A DNA stretch of 64,000 nt from Vibrio sp. B1FLJ16 (GTDB lineage: Bacteria; Pseudomonadota; Gammaproteobacteria; Enterobacterales; Vibrionaceae), in NCBI RefSeq assembly GCF_905175385.1, contig NZ_HG992749.1, forward strand, positions 124,001 through 188,000, read 5' to 3'. The notes beneath the pieces are model-generated. The model did not search any database and had not been told where the DNA came from. It saw only the letters and a program-made list of their open reading frames with translations. The position numbers were made by a program, and so were the translations under genes. Below, piece after piece: positions 49,426-58,012 of this stretch (its first letter is position 1; the number at the start of each line of letters is the position of its first letter).

Positions 49426-51546
49426 TTATCTTCTTCTGCGTCTGACTCGGGTCGCATGTGGCATCGCTTTGATTTTTCGCATGATGCTAGCAAGGTGGAC
49501 CCGATCTTTGGTGGTTAACAGTACCGTGACGGTATACAGGCGACCATCGCGCTCTTCCGTTGACAAGCCATGAATATTTGAGCCTGTTTTCGAAATGACA
49601 TTGGTGAGCTCTGCAAGCGCTCCTTGGCTGTTTAACATGTCGACTTTCAGTTCAGCGATGAACTCTTTGTCGTAATCGTCAGACCACGCCACCGCCATGT
49701 AGCGATCCGGCTCTTTCTGGTAGCCACGCACGTTTGGACAGGTTTCGCGGTGCACCACTAAGCCACGTCCTGGAGAGACATGAGCAATAATCGAATCATC
49801 TGGAATAGGGTGACAACAGTTGGCAAAGGTCAGCAGTAACCCTTCAGCGCCACGAATCGGCAGTTTCTTCTTCGCATCGGTTGGAATCGAACTGGTCGTA
49901 GTAAGTTCTTCGGTGTCACCAAGCAGACGACGCGCAATGACGATACTCATCAACTCACCCAGACCAATCGCAGCGAGCAAGTCATCTGTGCTGGCTAAGC
50001 GAAGATCGGCCAGAACTTCTTTAACGTTTTCTGGGTAAATCGTATCAATCGAGTGTCGACCAAGGGCATGGTTTAGCAAGCGACGACCTAATGTGATCGA
50101 CTCTTCCCGGCGCATTGTCTTCAATACTTGGCGAATTTTAGTGCGGGCACGAGAGGTCACCACATAGTTCAGCCATGCGGCATTTGGACGCGCGCCCGGT
50201 GCACTGATGATTTCAACCGTCTGGCCGTTCTTCAGCGCTTTGCTGAGAGGGTAAGGGTTGCGATCAACACGCGCACCAACACAGGAGTTACCCACATCAG
50301 TGTGCACAGCATAAGCGAAGTCAACCGCGGTTGCGCCCAGTGGCAGTTCGACGATACGACCTTTTGGTGTGAACACGTAAATTTCGTCCGGGAACAGGTC
50401 GGACTTTACGTTTTCAATGAATTCAAATGAGTTACCGGCACTTTGTTGCAGCTCAAGCAGACTTTGCATCCAGCGCTGAGCTTTAACTTGTGCGGTGGTA
50501 CCCGAGCGGTCGCCTTTGTCTTTGTAAGACCAGTGCGCGGCAACACCTTTATCTGCCATTTGATCCATATCTTCAGTACGGATCTGAACTTCAACCGGAA
50601 CCCCGTGAGGGCCGACCATAGAAGTGTGCAGTGATTGATAGCCGTTCGCTTTTGGTACCGCGATATAGTCTTTCATCCGGCCCGGACGTGGTTTGTACAG
50701 GCTGTGTACCTGACCCAATACGCGATAACAGGTATCAGAAGTGTCAACCACTACGCGGAATGCGTAGATGTCCATGATGGTATGGAAGCGCTGCTCTTTG
50801 GTCTTCATCTTGTTATAGATGGAGAACAGGTTCTTCTCACGCCCGACCACACGGGAGCTCAGACCTACATCGAGCAACCGGCCTTCAATCTCGCTGTGAA
50901 TACGCTGGATCATCTCTTTACGATTACCACGCGCTGTTCTTACTACTTCTTTCAGTACGCGATAACGGTTTGGGTAAAGCGCTTCAAAGCCCAGCTCTTC
51001 CAATTCTGTCTTGATATTGTGAATACCAAGGCGGTGAGCGAGCGGTGAATAGATTTCTAACGTCTCACGGGCAATACGGCGTTTTTTGTCTGGTCGCAGT
51101 GCACCAAGCGTTCGCATGTTATGCGTTCGGTCGGCCAGTTTGATCAGAATAACGCGGATGTCCTGCACCATGGCCAGAACCATTTTGCGAAAGTTCTCTG
51201 CCTGAGCCTCTTTACGGTCACGGAATTTGAGTTTGTCTAGTTTAGAGACACCATCAACCAGTTCAGCGACGGTAGTGCCGAATTGCTCTTCGAGGTCTTC
51301 TTTGGTGACATCACAATCTTCAATGACATCGTGCAGCAGGGCTGCTTGGAGGGTTTCAATATCTAGGCGCATTTCGGCCAGGATTCGAGACACAGCAACA
51401 GGGTGGATGATGTACGGTTCACCACTAGAACGGGTTTGCCCTTCATGGGCATCTCTCGCTACCACATAAGATTGACGCAGAGCCTCAATCTGAGGCTCTG
51501 TTAGGTATTCTTGGGCAACGTCTTTGAGGCTATCGAATAGATACAA
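49426..51546 (-). CDS. spoT: Bifunctional (p)ppGpp synthetase/hydrolase SpoT
   Basis: 706 residues. Makes and degrades (p)ppGpp under carbon, iron or fatty-acid stress. N-terminal HD hydrolase with H48 and the H72-D73 pair (LLHDVIED), synthetase domain (about 230-340), TGS (about 385-445, FTPKGRIVELPLG), a central helical/zinc finger-like region and C-terminal ACT domain (about 630-706). Hydrolase residues look intact. Part of the gmk-rpoZ-spoT-trmH block. Confidence 0.97.
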   Translation of the reverse strand: MYLFDSLKDVAQEYLTEPQIEALRQSYVVARDAHEGQTRSSGEPYIIHPVAVSRILAEMRLDIETLQAALLHDVIEDCDVTKEDLEEQFGTTVAELVDGVSKLDKLKFRDRKEAQAENFRKMVLAMVQDIRVILIKLADRTHNMRTLGALRPDKKRRIARETLEIYSPLAHRLGIHNIKTELEELGFEALYPNRYRVLKEVVRTARGNRKEMIQRIHSEIEGRLLDVGLSSRVVGREKNLFSIYNKMKTKEQRFHTIMDIYAFRVVVDTSDTCYRVLGQVHSLYKPRPGRMKDYIAVPKANGYQSLHTSMVGPHGVPVEVQIRTEDMDQMADKGVAAHWSYKDKGDRSGTTAQVKAQRWMQSLLELQQSAGNSFEFIENVKSDLFPDEIYVFTPKGRIVELPLGATAVDFAYAVHTDVGNSCVGARVDRNPYPLSKALKNGQTVEIISAPGARPNAAWLNYVVTSRARTKIRQVLKTMRREESITLGRRLLNHALGRHSIDTIYPENVKEVLADLRLASTDDLLAAIGLGELMSIVIARRLLGDTEELTTTSSIPTDAKKKLPIRGAEGLLLTFANCCHPIPDDSIIAHVSPGRGLVVHRETCPNVRGYQKEPDRYMAVAWSDDYDKEFIAELKVDMLNSQGALAELTNVISKTGSNIHGLSTEERDGRLYTVTVLLTTKDRVHLASIMRKIKAMPHATRVRRRRR

Positions 51547-51585
51547 ATTATAGGCCCGGGAGGTTGTTGAATTCTCGAGTCAGAA

Positions 51586-51858
51586 TTAACGGTTGTGAGC
51601 GATGCTGCTTACTGCCGCTAGCTCTGCCGCTTCTTGCTCTTGTTGTTCCTGACGTTCACGAGCGTCCAGAACTTCTTTCGTAATTAAACCTTCTTCGATT
51701 TCGCGAAGAGCGATAACCGTTGGTTTATCGTTCTCTTCTGGCACTAGTGCATCTTTACCGCCAGTTTGCATTTGACGAGCGCGGCGAGCCGCAATCAGTA
51801 CTAGGTCGAAACGGTTGCCAACTTTTTCAACAGCGTCTTGAACAGTTACGCGTGCCAT
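51586..51858 (-). CDS. rpoZ: RNA polymerase omega subunit
   Basis: 90 residues. Small subunit that helps to assemble beta-prime and forms part of a ppGpp site. [34 protein letters not shown] is the standard N-terminus; the C-terminal tail is Gln/Glu-rich and ends in SSIAHNR. It lies 39 bases upstream of spoT. Confidence 0.97.
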   Translation of the reverse strand: MARVTVQDAVEKVGNRFDLVLIAARRARQMQTGGKDALVPEENDKPTVIALREIEEGLITKEVLDARERQEQQEQEAAELAAVSSIAHNR

Positions 51859-52052
51859 GAGGACTCCAATTAGTTAACTAAAATTTTAGAATGACGAGAA
51901 AGTATACAGCCTAACTACTTTATTTACTAGCAATTAGACAAGCCACGGTTGGTGGACTTTCTACAATGTTTTATTGTCTGTTCTTTACTACGCAAAAGTA
52001 CTAGTAAAGAAACAAAAATTCTTTATGTTTACAGCGAGACTTCTTCTTAAAG

Positions 52053-52760
<708 letters not shown>

Positions 52761-52892
52761 TCAACCACTACAGGGACTGATATTGGTGATAATCCCGCCA
52801 GAAAAATGGAGGCGAAGAGTATCATGATCTCTATTTTGTTGCCAGTTGATCTTTAATTCCGAAATAAACAAAGAAGTTACCTAAAATCAGGT

Positions 52893-52920
52893 AGAAAAAA
52901 GGGGAAGCTTTCACTTCCCC
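52893..52920 (-). terminator. Terminator of the TonB operon
   Basis: On the minus strand the stem GGGGAAG / CTTCCCC with loop TGAAAG is followed by six T residues, about 47 bases past the end of the TPR gene. Confidence 0.9.
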
Positions 52921-52966
52921 AGACGTGCGACTGACTCACACTTAATTTTAATTGTCGCGACTTGGT

Positions 52967-54181
52967 TTAGCCTTGAGTCTCTAAGAAATTAATCCAGGGG
53001 CTCGCAACTGCTTTTAGGTCAGGGGACTGAGCGGCACTCTGCATCGCTTTGAGTGCATTGTCCGGCTGATTAAGCTCAAAATATGCCATCCCGCGAATGT
53101 AGGCTAATTCACCCTTTTGATCGCGCTTGGCATCAGAAGCCGCGTTTTGCGTAAACTTCGTCGCTTCTGAATACTGCTTGTCTAAAATCATCAGACGAGC
53201 GATTTTTATTTGAGTTTTTGCTGTTGGCGCAAGATGGTAAGCCTGCTGATAGACCTCGATTGCACGCCCAAGCTCTTGCGCTTGCTGCCAGAATGCTCCC
53301 TGCTTTTCTAAGTTTTCTGCATTACGCTCAACATGACCTTCTTCGAAGGCTGCCTGAAGCGTTTTTGCTGCTCGGTAAGGGACCCCTTGGTAAGCCTGGA
53401 AGTTTGCCAGACGTAAGTACTCTTTCTCCTCTTCCAGAAGTCCCATTTTATGAGCCATCTCCAGAGTTGAAAGCGCATTACGCTCTTGGTTTAATTCCAT
53501 GTAGATACCAGACAGTTGCGTCCAGTAACGCTTATTTCTCGGGTACTTAGTCGTCAGAGTATTCAGAACTCCTGCAACACTCTTGAACTGTTTAAGTTCA
53601 TAATGCGCTGACATCAGTAACTGGTACCAGGATTCACTAGGGTCTTTACTCATTGCGATGGCTTTCTTAGTCGGCGGAATCGCATTTTTGTAATCTTCTA
53701 GTTGAATGTAAGCACTGGCTAACGTGATGTAAGCGTGAGCTTGTGGTTTTTCTTCTGTCGTCTCTGCAATTTTGAACCATTCATTCATCGTAGAGACGGA
53801 TTTTTTGAACTGACCTTCAGCAAGATATAACTGAGCCAGGCTGTAGCGTACTTGCTGTGCAACAGGCACTGGCAGAGCATTCAGGCTCAGCGCATCTGCG
53901 AAATATTTTGCAGCTTTCGAGTAGTTATCTTGCAGAGAGTACAAAAAACCCATTTGCTGCAGCAGGACTGCACGATCATATTTACGCTTTTCGGTGCTCT
54001 CCAGTGCTGAGCTTAGCTTAGAAAGCGCCTCCGAATATTTCTCGGTAGCGATCAACTCCTGTACTTTGTTTACTGTTCTGAACGTTCTGTCTGACAACTC
54101 AGGAGCGGCGGATAAAGCAGGCGCGCCATACGCACCTGCAATAATCACCAGAGAAGCCAACAATTTTGTATACGATTTCAT
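52967..54181 (-). CDS. Exported TPR-repeat protein of the TonB cluster
   Basis: 404 residues with a signal peptide (about 1-26, ending LSAAP), so probably periplasmic. The remainder is made of helical tetratricopeptide-like repeats (for example KYSEALSKLSSALESTEKRKYDRAVLLQQMGFLYSLQDNYSKAAKYFADAL, abbreviated motif ADAL and AYIQLEDYKNAIPP), about eight by eye. It is the last gene of the TonB operon, 12 bases after tonB. Proteins of this kind are found with TonB2/TonB3-type systems in Vibrio, but their role is not settled; a scaffold for the complex is inferred. Confidence 0.75.
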   Translation of the reverse strand: MKSYTKLLASLVIIAGAYGAPALSAAPELSDRTFRTVNKVQELIATEKYSEALSKLSSALESTEKRKYDRAVLLQQMGFLYSLQDNYSKAAKYFADALSLNALPVPVAQQVRYSLAQLYLAEGQFKKSVSTMNEWFKIAETTEEKPQAHAYITLASAYIQLEDYKNAIPPTKKAIAMSKDPSESWYQLLMSAHYELKQFKSVAGVLNTLTTKYPRNKRYWTQLSGIYMELNQERNALSTLEMAHKMGLLEEEKEYLRLANFQAYQGVPYRAAKTLQAAFEEGHVERNAENLEKQGAFWQQAQELGRAIEVYQQAYHLAPTAKTQIKIARLMILDKQYSEATKFTQNAASDAKRDQKGELAYIRGMAYFELNQPDNALKAMQSAAQSPDLKAVASPWINFLETQG

Positions 54182-54193
54182 GATTGCGACCCC

Positions 54194-54826
54194 TTAGTTG
54201 GTAGAGAACTCGATTTCTTGAGAAAGGCGCGAACTGACCGCTTTACCATCGACCATTTTAGGTTTGAAGGTCCATTTGGATACTGTTTTGCTCGCTGCTT
54301 TACCCAAGCCTAACTTACGCGGTGTTTCTTTTAAGACTGTTACATCTTCAACGCCACCGCGTTCGTTAACCGTAAACTCTACAAGCACGATACCTTTCTC
54401 AATTCCTGCACGTGCCGCTTTACGTGGCATCTGAGGTTGGAACGTGGCCAGAGGAACCGGGCCTCCGCCGCCTATAACTTGAGCACCACCACCTTGTGTG
54501 TAGTGCCCCAGTACTGAACCGCCGGTTACGTTGACTGGCAGGTCTAGCTTAGGCATATTCATCGGAACCTGATCCATCACCGGCTTCACTGTCGACGTCA
54601 CCTTCATTTCTGGTGGTGGCGGCGGACGCTTAGGCGGTGGCGGTTTCGGCAGTTCGCGTTTTTTCTCCTGTACTTTTTCGTCTGGTTTAATGCGAATGAA
54701 GTCGACCATACGTTTGTCGTCATTCGACACTAGCTCGTGGCGCTCTTTGTTTACCAGCTTGTCCATCCCCCAGAACAGTCCGAGGGAGACAATGAGCGCC
54801 AGTGCAATTGAGGCCAGATACCGCAT
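54194..54826 (-). CDS. TonB energy-transducing protein (third-type Vibrio TonB)
   Basis: 210 residues from ATG 54826, four bases after the exbD stop and preceded by AAGGA; an upstream ATG at 54853 would overlap exbD. Inner-membrane helix about 5-22 followed by a Pro-rich rod (LPKPPPPKRPPPPPEM) and the C-terminal TonB domain (about 120-208, ending LSQEIEFSTN). The protein is short, like the TonB2 and TonB3 proteins of Vibrio. It passes energy from the ExbB-ExbD motor to outer-membrane receptors, with the receptor of this operon as the likely partner. Confidence 0.9.
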   Translation of the reverse strand: MRYLASIALALIVSLGLFWGMDKLVNKERHELVSNDDKRMVDFIRIKPDEKVQEKKRELPKPPPPKRPPPPPEMKVTSTVKPVMDQVPMNMPKLDLPVNVTGGSVLGHYTQGGGAQVIGGGGPVPLATFQPQMPRKAARAGIEKGIVLVEFTVNERGGVEDVTVLKETPRKLGLGKAASKTVSKWTFKPKMVDGKAVSSRLSQEIEFSTN

Positions 54827-54830
54827 AAGC

Positions 54831-55238
54831 CTAATCCTTACCGGTTGCGGCAATGGAGATGCTTTCTACACCCGCCATCTTAATCTGGTCCATTACCTTC
54901 ACGACTACCCCTGCATTAGCTTCGGTATCAGCCTGGATGACAACAGCACCGTCAGGACTTTCTGCGCGAAGACGTTCGATGTTGGCGCGAACAGCATCGA
55001 CTTCAATACGTCGTTTATCGACCCACACGTCCCCTGCAGCACCAACTGCAACCATGATGTTACCTTTCTTCACGGTTTGTGCTGAGCTTGCCGTCGGGCG
55101 GTTTACTTCAATACCAGCTTCTTTAACGAACGATGTTGTTACGATAAAGAAGATCAACATGATGAATACGATGTCGAGCATCGGTGTCATATCGATAGCG
55201 TTTTCATCACTGCTATCACTGCTATAGCGTCTTTTCAT
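54831..55238 (-). CDS. exbD: ExbD-type proton channel subunit
   Basis: 135 residues. One transmembrane helix at about 15-37 with the conserved proton-path Asp D22 (TPMLDIVFIMLIFFIV), then a periplasmic ExbD/TolR domain (about 55-130). It follows exbB by 25 bases and precedes tonB. Together with ExbB it converts the proton gradient into movement of TonB. The short cytoplasmic start MKRRYSSDSSDENAID is typical of Vibrio ExbD2-like proteins. Confidence 0.94.
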   Translation of the reverse strand: MKRRYSSDSSDENAIDMTPMLDIVFIMLIFFIVTTSFVKEAGIEVNRPTASSAQTVKKGNIMVAVGAAGDVWVDKRRIEVDAVRANIERLRAESPDGAVVIQADTEANAGVVVKVMDQIKMAGVESISIAATGKD

Positions 55239-55263
55239 GACCTATACCTCTAATTCCATTTAC

Positions 55264-55791
55264 TCAGGCAATATGCTTTAACTTGTCTTCCAGCTTTTGC
55301 GTTGTGACTTTGGCTAAATGATCAAGACGTGAACTAAAGAACAGTCCTGATAGCGATGCCACCATCCCGGCTAACGTTGGGATTGTTGCCTTCGATATCC
55401 CCGAGGCCATTGCCCGGGGGCTTCCTGTTCCTGTTACCGCTAAGATGTCGAATACCTGGATCATGCCGACGACAGTGCCAAGCAGGCCAAGCAGGGGACA
55501 GAGCGCAATCAGTACTTTGACAATTGGCAGACCCTTTTTATTCTCAATATCCTGACGAGAAACGATTTCTTGTCGGATCATCTTTGCGTTCCAGCTTTGA
55601 TGTTCAGAGCGTTCGCTCCAAAGACCCACGGCTTTTTTCGCGGCTCTCGGAGCAACAGCGGTAAAGTAGAACCAACGCTCTAACAGTACTGCCCACAACA
55701 CGAAGCTGAGGATGAAGATGGCGACGAGAACGTCACCACCCATTCCCAAGAAGCGCTTAATTGATTCAAGTTCTCCAACTAACCACCACAT
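55264..55791 (-). CDS. exbB: ExbB-type proton channel subunit (short)
   Basis: 175 residues, shorter than E. coli ExbB (about 244). MotA/TolQ/ExbB fold with helices at about 18-40, 92-115 and 130-155, including the conserved CPLLGLLGTVVGMIQVF and MASGISKATIPTLAGMVASL. It lacks a long N-terminal part, which is normal for the ExbB2-type subunit paired with TtpC. It sits nine bases downstream of the ttpC-like gene. Confidence 0.93.
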   Translation of the reverse strand: MWWLVGELESIKRFLGMGGDVLVAIFILSFVLWAVLLERWFYFTAVAPRAAKKAVGLWSERSEHQSWNAKMIRQEIVSRQDIENKKGLPIVKVLIALCPLLGLLGTVVGMIQVFDILAVTGTGSPRAMASGISKATIPTLAGMVASLSGLFFSSRLDHLAKVTTQKLEDKLKHIA

Positions 55792-55800
55792 AACGCCTCC

Positions 55801-57162
55801 TTAGCTTTCGGCTTTATGCAGTTTTTCCTGATAGCGAGCGATGAAACCTGCACTCTGTTCTTCAAGAGTTTGAACCAAACGACGACCTTTACTGTGTACA
55901 AGGGTGTAAAGGAACAGAAGAGGAATTGCCACAACCAGACCTAGCATGGTTGTTACTAGTGCTTCAGAGATACCGCCAGCCATCAGTTTCGGATCGCCGG
56001 TACCAAATAGCGTGATTGCCTGGAACGTACCGATCATACCCATTACTGTACCTAGTAGACCTAACAGAGGTGCTACAGATGCAAACAGTTTGATAGAGCT
56101 AACGAAACGTTCGATTTTTGGCGCGTTACGCAGGATGATTTCGTCCAGTTTCGCTTCCAGATCTTCAAGGTTGTCGCCTTTGTGCTCTTGGTAAGCCTGG
56201 ATAACTTCACCTAGTGGGTTACCAGGAATAACGGTCTCAGATTTCGCCTGTTTACGCATTTTGCCGCCGATAATCTGAAGGCGCAGGAAGCAGAATAGTG
56301 CGATGATTACACCCAAAGCACCCATAGCCAGGATGACGTAACCAACGATGCCACCCTGGTCAATACGTTCTTCAACGGTAGGGCTCTGTACAAGTAGCGA
56401 TAGGATTACGCCACGAGACGGGTCAAGAAATAGTGGTTCGTAAGTGCCTTTTGCTGACTCGAATCCACCAACCAGACCTGTGATATTTTTGCTTGGCTGA
56501 CGTGACAACTCTTCAAACTTCGCAGTCTGAGGAACGTAGGTGACGTATTTACCATCAGCAATTGCGTTAAATTCACCGATTAGCTTAACGTCGCGAACCG
56601 CTTCTTTACCTTCACCGTAAACGACAGTTGCAGGTGTCGTTGTTGTTTCACCAGACGCAATCACTTGCTGAAGGATAGTGTGCCAGAATGCTTCCAGCTC
56701 TTGAGTTGATGGCAGCTCTTTACTTTCTGCCAGTTTAGTCAGTAGTGCGTCACGCTCCGGGAACTGAACGGCATTTTGCGAAGCGGCAAATAGACCTTTA
56801 AATTCACCAGCGTACTGACGAACCACACCAAACATCTCACCCAGGGTACCTGAGCGAACGCGTAGCGTTTCAGTCAGCTCAGTCAGCTGTTTGTCATTAT
56901 CATCGAATGTTGCTTTGAGCTGATCGCCAAGCGCTTGTTGTGAAGCCAGTTCGTTGCGAGCTTGTTGTAGCAACGCCGCTTGTTGGTCTCGATCGCGTTT
57001 AAAGATTGCTTCACGCTCTTTATTCTCTTTCGACTCAACGATACTTTCTGATTTTACGCTTTTCAGTAGTTCCGATAGGGTTTGTGGTGTTTCTGCCTGA
57101 ACGCCAGAAATCATAAATAGGCTAGCTAGTAGGCCAGCGGCCAGAGTTTTGAATCCTTTCAT
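55801..57162 (-). CDS. TtpC-like MotA/TolQ/ExbB protein
   Basis: 453 residues with signal peptide (about 1-23, ending GVQA). A long periplasmic helical region (about 35-270, rich in Gln, Glu and Leu, likely coiled coil) is followed by transmembrane helices at about 275-298, 360-385 and 405-430 and an ExbB/TolQ domain (KLFASVAPLLGLLGTVMGMIG). TtpC is an additional component needed by the TonB2 system of Vibrio anguillarum and its relatives. Its gene sits three bases downstream of the DUF3450 gene, and the arrangement here is the same. Confidence 0.9.
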   Translation of the reverse strand: MKGFKTLAAGLLASLFMISGVQAETPQTLSELLKSVKSESIVESKENKEREAIFKRDRDQQAALLQQARNELASQQALGDQLKATFDDNDKQLTELTETLRVRSGTLGEMFGVVRQYAGEFKGLFAASQNAVQFPERDALLTKLAESKELPSTQELEAFWHTILQQVIASGETTTTPATVVYGEGKEAVRDVKLIGEFNAIADGKYVTYVPQTAKFEELSRQPSKNITGLVGGFESAKGTYEPLFLDPSRGVILSLLVQSPTVEERIDQGGIVGYVILAMGALGVIIALFCFLRLQIIGGKMRKQAKSETVIPGNPLGEVIQAYQEHKGDNLEDLEAKLDEIILRNAPKIERFVSSIKLFASVAPLLGLLGTVMGMIGTFQAITLFGTGDPKLMAGGISEALVTTMLGLVVAIPLLFLYTLVHSKGRRLVQTLEEQSAGFIARYQEKLHKAES

Positions 57163-57165
57163 CTC

Positions 57166-57930
57166 TTATTCCTCCCCAGCAAATACAGGCAGTTTGATCA
57201 GCGATGGTGGCGCTTGCTTCTTAGCGATGCGCAGGCCTTGCTGTACAGCGATACGGTAGCTTTCAGGTAATGATTCCCATTGACGGGTCTGTTGGTTCCA
57301 CATACCTGTTTCACCACCGTCCGGAGATTGGAACAGAAGCGCCGTACGACCTATGCGTAAGAAGTCGTAAGTGACCACTTCGCCATTACGATCCAGGCTG
57401 GCTTTGTAAGATTCGATCGAGCGCGAGAAGCCATCTTCGATTTGGTAAGCTTCCATCACTTTACGGAATTTTTCTGAAGTCGTTACGTCAGCGCGGTCCA
57501 TCAGGCGACGTAACTCCTGAACGCGTTTATTACGCTCTGTTTTTTGGAATGGCAGATCGAGAGTGACAAATTCGTCTAGCGCATCGATCATTTTCAGAGT
57601 TAGAGGGACAACTTCTGTTGCCGTTTGATCGATTTGAGCAATTTGGTTATTGAGTGAGTCCAGCTCGCCTTGCTGTGACTGAACCATACGGTTAATTTGC
57701 TCGTTGTAGACTTTCATACTGTCGATTTGACGAAGTAAGCCTTTGTATTCAGCCAACATGCCTTCAGTACTTTCAGCATAGTTGTCGATTTTTTCTTGAG
57801 AAGCCTGTGAAGACTTAGTGGTTTGTGCCTGATTAGCGACGACGGTTCCTGAGTCAGCAGCCATTACAGCACCACTTACCGAGAGGATCGCGGTAGCAAC
57901 AGCACTTACGCCAAATTCCTTTAACGTCAT
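57166..57930 (-). CDS. DUF3450 periplasmic coiled-coil protein
   Basis: 254 residues with a signal peptide (about 1-24, ending VMAAD). The region about 35-110 is a long coiled coil (EYKGLLRQIDSMKVYNEQINRMVQSQQGELDSLNNQ, abbreviated motif QIDSMKVYNEQIN), followed by the DUF3450 core with WNQQTRQWESLPESYRIAVQQG near the C-terminus. DUF3450 genes accompany TtpC-ExbB-ExbD-TonB clusters in many marine bacteria. Function unknown. It lies between the receptor and ttpC, behind an 82-base gap with a strong hairpin. Confidence 0.85.
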   Translation of the reverse strand: MTLKEFGVSAVATAILSVSGAVMAADSGTVVANQAQTTKSSQASQEKIDNYAESTEGMLAEYKGLLRQIDSMKVYNEQINRMVQSQQGELDSLNNQIAQIDQTATEVVPLTLKMIDALDEFVTLDLPFQKTERNKRVQELRRLMDRADVTTSEKFRKVMEAYQIEDGFSRSIESYKASLDRNGEVVTYDFLRIGRTALLFQSPDGGETGMWNQQTRQWESLPESYRIAVQQGLRIAKKQAPPSLIKLPVFAGEE

Positions 57931-57969
57931 AGTAGCATCCTTGTTAGTGTATAAAGTCAGTCAGATAAG

Positions 57970-57993
57970 GCTGGCACAGTGATTTGTGCCAGC
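57970..57993 (-). repeat. Hairpin between receptor and DUF3450 gene
   Basis: Perfect 9-bp arms GCTGGCACA (57970-57978) / TGTGCCAGC (57985-57993) with a six-base loop, 20 bases past the receptor stop codon. There is no T-run on the minus strand, so it more likely protects or partly ends the receptor transcript than acts as a full terminator. Confidence 0.6.
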
Positions 57994-58012
57994 AAATTGT
58001 GAATACTTAAAA

